NCBI GenBank assembly: GCA_030604585.1
Contig: JAUVVP010000056.1
Location: forward strand, 1 to 8,383
Direction: 5' to 3'
From: Planctomycetota bacterium
Lineage (GTDB): Bacteria; Planctomycetota; Brocadiia; SM23-32
DNA length: 8,383 bases
Both the position numbers and the translations under genes were made by a program. This document shows positions 6,036-8,383 of the stretch, in pieces; position 1 is the stretch's first letter; the number at the start of each line of letters is the position of its first letter. Under the pieces are notes generated by a model, which ran no database searches, had not been told where the DNA came from, and saw nothing but the letters and a program-made list of their open reading frames with translations.

Positions 6036-7450
6036 ACTTCATCATCATCATTTCGGACACGCTGCGCAGGGACTACCTGGGCTGTTACGGCAACGAGTGG
6101 ATCAGCACGCCGAACATTGACCGGTTCGCTGCCAGATCCCTGCTCTTCGAGAATGCCTACTCGGGCAGCTTCCCGACGGTGCCGCACCGGCGGGACGTGC
6201 TGACGGGCCGTTTCACGGCCGGCTACACGCCCTGGGCGCCGCTCTCGCCGGAGGAGGTGGTCCTGCCGCAGGTGCTCAAGGCAAAGGACTACCTGAGCAT
6301 GATGGTCTGCGACTGCCCCCACATCCTGGAGAACGGCTATCACTATGATCGCGGCTTCGACGGCTTCGAATGGATACGGGGGCAGGAGTCGGACCGCTGG
6401 AGGACCTACCCGGAGGCGCCCGAGGACCCATGCGCGCCCGAGAAGATCCGCAACGCCGACGGCATGCGCCGGCACCATCGCCGCAACGTCGCCTGGTGGC
6501 AGTATGAGTCGGACACTTTCGTTGCGCGCACCATGACCGAGGCCTGCAAGTGGCTGGAGAAGAGCTACCGGCGCGAGAACTTCTTCCTCTATGTGGATAC
6601 GTTCGACCCGCATGAGCCGTGGGATGCGCCCCGGTGGTACATAGACATGTACGATCCCGGCTACGAAGGCGAAGTGGTGGACTACCCGCTTTACGCGCGG
6701 ACTGACTTCCTGACCGAGCAGGAGCTGAAGCACGCCCGGGCGCTCTACGCGGCCGAGGTCACGCTGGTGGACAGGTGGGTCGGGCGGCTTCTGGAGAAGA
6801 TAGAGGACCTGGGCCTTTTCGACAACACGATGGTCCTGTTCACCACCGATCACGGCTTCCTGCACGGCGAGCACGACATCATCGGCAAGAGCCTGATCGC
6901 GCCCGGCAGTTTCCTCTACATCCCTCTCTACGAGGAGATCGCCCACATACCGCTCATCACGCACATCCCGGGATGTGGGCCGGGTGTCAAGAAGGCGGTC
7001 GTGCAGCCGATGGACTTCATGCCCACCATCCTCGACCTGGCGGACATCGAACCGCCCGAGACCGTGCACGGGCGGTCCTTTGCCGAGGTGCTCCGTGAGG
7101 TCGCCGACGAACACAGGGACTTCGCCGTGTCCAGTCCCTACATGGGGGGCCAGTCGGTTCCCGCCACCGTCACCTGCGGCAAATGGTCCGGAATCCTGTG
7201 GTCCGCGCCGCAGGAGGGAGAAGGTGTCATAGACAAGGCCGTGGACGGCCTGGCCAAGGAACAGGCGGCGCGTGAGGAGAGCGAGGACCTGCTCTTCGAT
7301 CTGGAGAAGGACCCGCACCAGCAGCGGAACTTGGCCGCCGATCACCCCGACGTGATGGCCGACCTGTGCGCGAAGGCCGTGGCCTTCTGGCGCGAGATCG
7401 GCACGGAGGAGGGCACCGTTCGCAGGTGGGAGGCCCAAGGACAGGGCTGA
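6032..7450 (+). CDS. Sulfatase-fold hydrolase with threonine at the nucleophile position
   Basis: A 472-residue member of the alkaline phosphatase/sulfatase superfamily. It opens with a beta strand F-I-I-I-I-S-D9-T10, then L-G-C-Y-G and T-P-N-I-D. The metal site is completed by D273-H274-G, and K286 and H194 (in D-P-H-E-P) match usual active-site residues. The sulfatase signature C/S-x-P-x-R reads T49-V-P-H-R53, so no formylglycine can form. Threonine is the nucleophile in nucleotide pyrophosphatase/phosphodiesterase relatives, and D-H at the second metal site recalls phosphonate monoester hydrolases. It may therefore cut a phosphate ester, or be a divergent sulfatase. No signal peptide is visible, so it should be cytoplasmic, unlike polysaccharide sulfatases. 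The C-terminal L-F-D-L-E-K-D-P-H-Q-Q-R-N-L segment is typical of the family. GGGGAGG lies four bases before the ATG. First gene of an operon with the esterase. Confidence 0.9.
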   Translation: MNFIIIISDTLRRDYLGCYGNEWISTPNIDRFAARSLLFENAYSGSFPTVPHRRDVLTGRFTAGYTPWAPLSPEEVVLPQVLKAKDYLSMMVCDCPHILENGYHYDRGFDGFEWIRGQESDRWRTYPEAPEDPCAPEKIRNADGMRRHHRRNVAWWQYESDTFVARTMTEACKWLEKSYRRENFFLYVDTFDPHEPWDAPRWYIDMYDPGYEGEVVDYPLYARTDFLTEQELKHARALYAAEVTLVDRWVGRLLEKIEDLGLFDNTMVLFTTDHGFLHGEHDIIGKSLIAPGSFLYIPLYEEIAHIPLITHIPGCGPGVKKAVVQPMDFMPTILDLADIEPPETVHGRSFAEVLREVADEHRDFAVSSPYMGGQSVPATVTCGKWSGILWSAPQEGEGVIDKAVDGLAKEQAAREESEDLLFDLEKDPHQQRNLAADHPDVMADLCAKAVAFWREIGTEEGTVRRWEAQGQG

Positions 7451-7459
7451 GAGGGCTCC

Positions 7460-8359
7460 ATGCCTGTGCCGAAAAAGACTTATGTGTTCAAGGTTGTCGG
7501 GGACTGTGAGATCCGGGCCGACGTCTATGGGGAACCGGGCGAGGCCCCGTGTCCCGCGGTCATGTGGATGCACGGCGGGGCCCTGATTGCGGGACACCGC
7601 GAGAACGTCCTGCCCCATGAAGTGGCGCTCTTCGTCGGCGCGGGCTACACCGTCGTCTCCATTGATTATCGTCTCGCCCCCGAGACCAAGCTCGAAGGGA
7701 TCATCGAGGACGTTCAAGACGCCTATGAATGGGTGCGGACGGCGGGGCCTGAGCTGTTTCAGGCAGACCTGGACCATGTCGTGGCTATGGGTCCCTCTGC
7801 GGGCGGCTACCTGACGCTGATGGCCGGCTTCTGCCTCGAGCCCCGTCCGCGCGCATTGGTTGCGGTTGCCGGCTACGGCGACATAGTGGGGGAATGGTAC
7901 AGCCGTCCCGATCCCTTCTACCGCAAGCAGGCCCTGGTGTCCCAGGAGGCGGCGCGTGCGGCAGTGGGCGAGCGGGAGACAGTAGGCAGTCCTGACTGGG
8001 ACAACCCACGCGGCACCTTCTATCTCTACTGCCGGCAGCAGGGGCTCTGGCCCACGGAAGTGGGCGGCCATGACCGGGATGCTGAGCTGGAATGGTTTGA
8101 GCGGTTCTGTCCGGTGCGAAACGTCACACGCGAGTATCCGCCGACCATGCTGATCCACGGCGACCAGGACACGGACGTGCCCTATGAGCAGTCCGTGATG
8201 ATGGCCGCCGAGCTGGCCCGAGCCGGCGTGGAGCACGAGTTCATTACCATTGAGGGCGGCGGGCATTGCAGCCTGGGGCTCGACCAGGCTTCGGTCGCGG
8301 CCACCTACTGCCAGATCATGACATTTCTGGCGCAGCACGTGGGGAAAGCGCAGACATGA
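7460..8359 (+). CDS. Alpha/beta-hydrolase, hormone-sensitive-lipase-like esterase
   Basis: A 299-residue cytoplasmic hydrolase without a signal peptide. The oxyanion motif H38-G-G40 follows V-M-W-M, then come the S-I-D-Y-R-L-A-P-E segment (residues 67-75) and the nucleophile elbow G-P-S113-A-G-G. D237 in H-G-D-Q-D and H269 in G-G-G-H complete the triad. This pattern is typical of family IV esterases/acetyl-xylan-type carboxylesterases that act on short acyl esters. An insertion at about residues 145-215, rich in Trp, Tyr and Arg, would cap the active site and set specificity. It follows the sulfatase-fold gene by 9 bp, with GAGAGGG (7449-7455) overlapping that gene's stop, so the two are co-transcribed. 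Removing acyl groups from sugars is a reasonable guess; the actual substrate is unknown. Its stop overlaps the next start. Confidence 0.9.
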   Translation: MPVPKKTYVFKVVGDCEIRADVYGEPGEAPCPAVMWMHGGALIAGHRENVLPHEVALFVGAGYTVVSIDYRLAPETKLEGIIEDVQDAYEWVRTAGPELFQADLDHVVAMGPSAGGYLTLMAGFCLEPRPRALVAVAGYGDIVGEWYSRPDPFYRKQALVSQEAARAAVGERETVGSPDWDNPRGTFYLYCRQQGLWPTEVGGHDRDAELEWFERFCPVRNVTREYPPTMLIHGDQDTDVPYEQSVMMAAELARAGVEHEFITIEGGGHCSLGLDQASVAATYCQIMTFLAQHVGKAQT

Positions 8360-8383
8360 ACGCAGCGGCGCAGTGGCTGACGA
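8356..8383 (+). CDS. Start of a third operon gene, cut by window edge
   Basis: An ATG overlaps the esterase stop codon as ATGA, a common translational-coupling arrangement. GGGGAAAG (8341-8348) lies seven bases before it. Only nine codons are in the window (M-N-A-A-A-Q-W-L-T), too few to assign a family. Placement argues for a gene co-transcribed with the sulfatase-fold enzyme and esterase. Confidence 0.55.

Noticed and set aside
5990..8338. 782-residue open frame on the minus strand
   Set aside because: It is fully antisense to the sulfatase-fold and esterase genes, whose motifs are intact. Its translation has no recognisable domain. Long antisense frames are common where third codon positions are GC-rich.
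1..8383. CRISPR array, insertion sequence, transposase or phage genes
   Set aside because: No regularly spaced repeats, terminal inverted repeats, integrase or transposase motifs were seen on either strand.

Overview
The window is GC-rich bacterial DNA with tightly packed genes, strong Shine-Dalgarno sites and near-consensus sigma-70 promoters. It comes from a heterotroph with a polysaccharide and sugar-acid lifestyle. A secreted beta-helix lyase-like protein, an enolase-superfamily dehydratase, an RraA-family protein, an NAD-dependent epimerase/dehydrogenase, a sulfatase-fold enzyme and an alpha/beta esterase is a gene mix typical of uncultured Planctomycetota, Armatimonadota, Latescibacterota or Hydrogenedentota relatives. 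The sequence alone does not settle the phylum.

Layout. Positions 1-5353 carry four genes on the minus strand. In transcription order they are an enolase-superfamily sugar-acid dehydratase (4181-5353), an RraA-family protein (3359-4135), an NAD-dependent epimerase/dehydrogenase (2371-3288) and, after a 450-bp gap with no recognisable gene, a secreted pectate-lyase-fold protein that runs off the left edge (1-1920). The first three are closely spaced and probably form one operon. It starts at a strong promoter (-35 TTGACC, 17-bp spacer, -10 TATAAT). Positions 5354-6031 form a control region holding that promoter, a tRNA with a CAU anticodon on the minus strand with its own promoter, and a divergent plus-strand promoter. 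Positions 6032-8383 carry a plus-strand operon: a sulfatase-fold hydrolase, an alpha/beta-hydrolase 9 bp downstream, and the first codons of a third gene overlapping it by 4 bp.

How the genes may work together (inference). The secreted beta-helix protein would cut an acidic polysaccharide outside the cell. The sulfatase-fold enzyme and esterase lack signal peptides and would strip ester groups from imported small molecules. The SDR enzyme, the enolase-superfamily dehydratase and the RraA-family protein fit an oxidise, dehydrate, cleave route for a uronic or aldonic acid.

Most interesting points: the sulfatase-fold enzyme has threonine where sulfatases have the cysteine or serine that becomes formylglycine; the dehydratase keeps an acid-sugar dehydratase active site with exact spacing; the lyase-fold protein appears to have an Ig-like domain inserted early in its beta-helix; and both operons have a short leader ORF whose stop codon overlaps the first gene's start codon.
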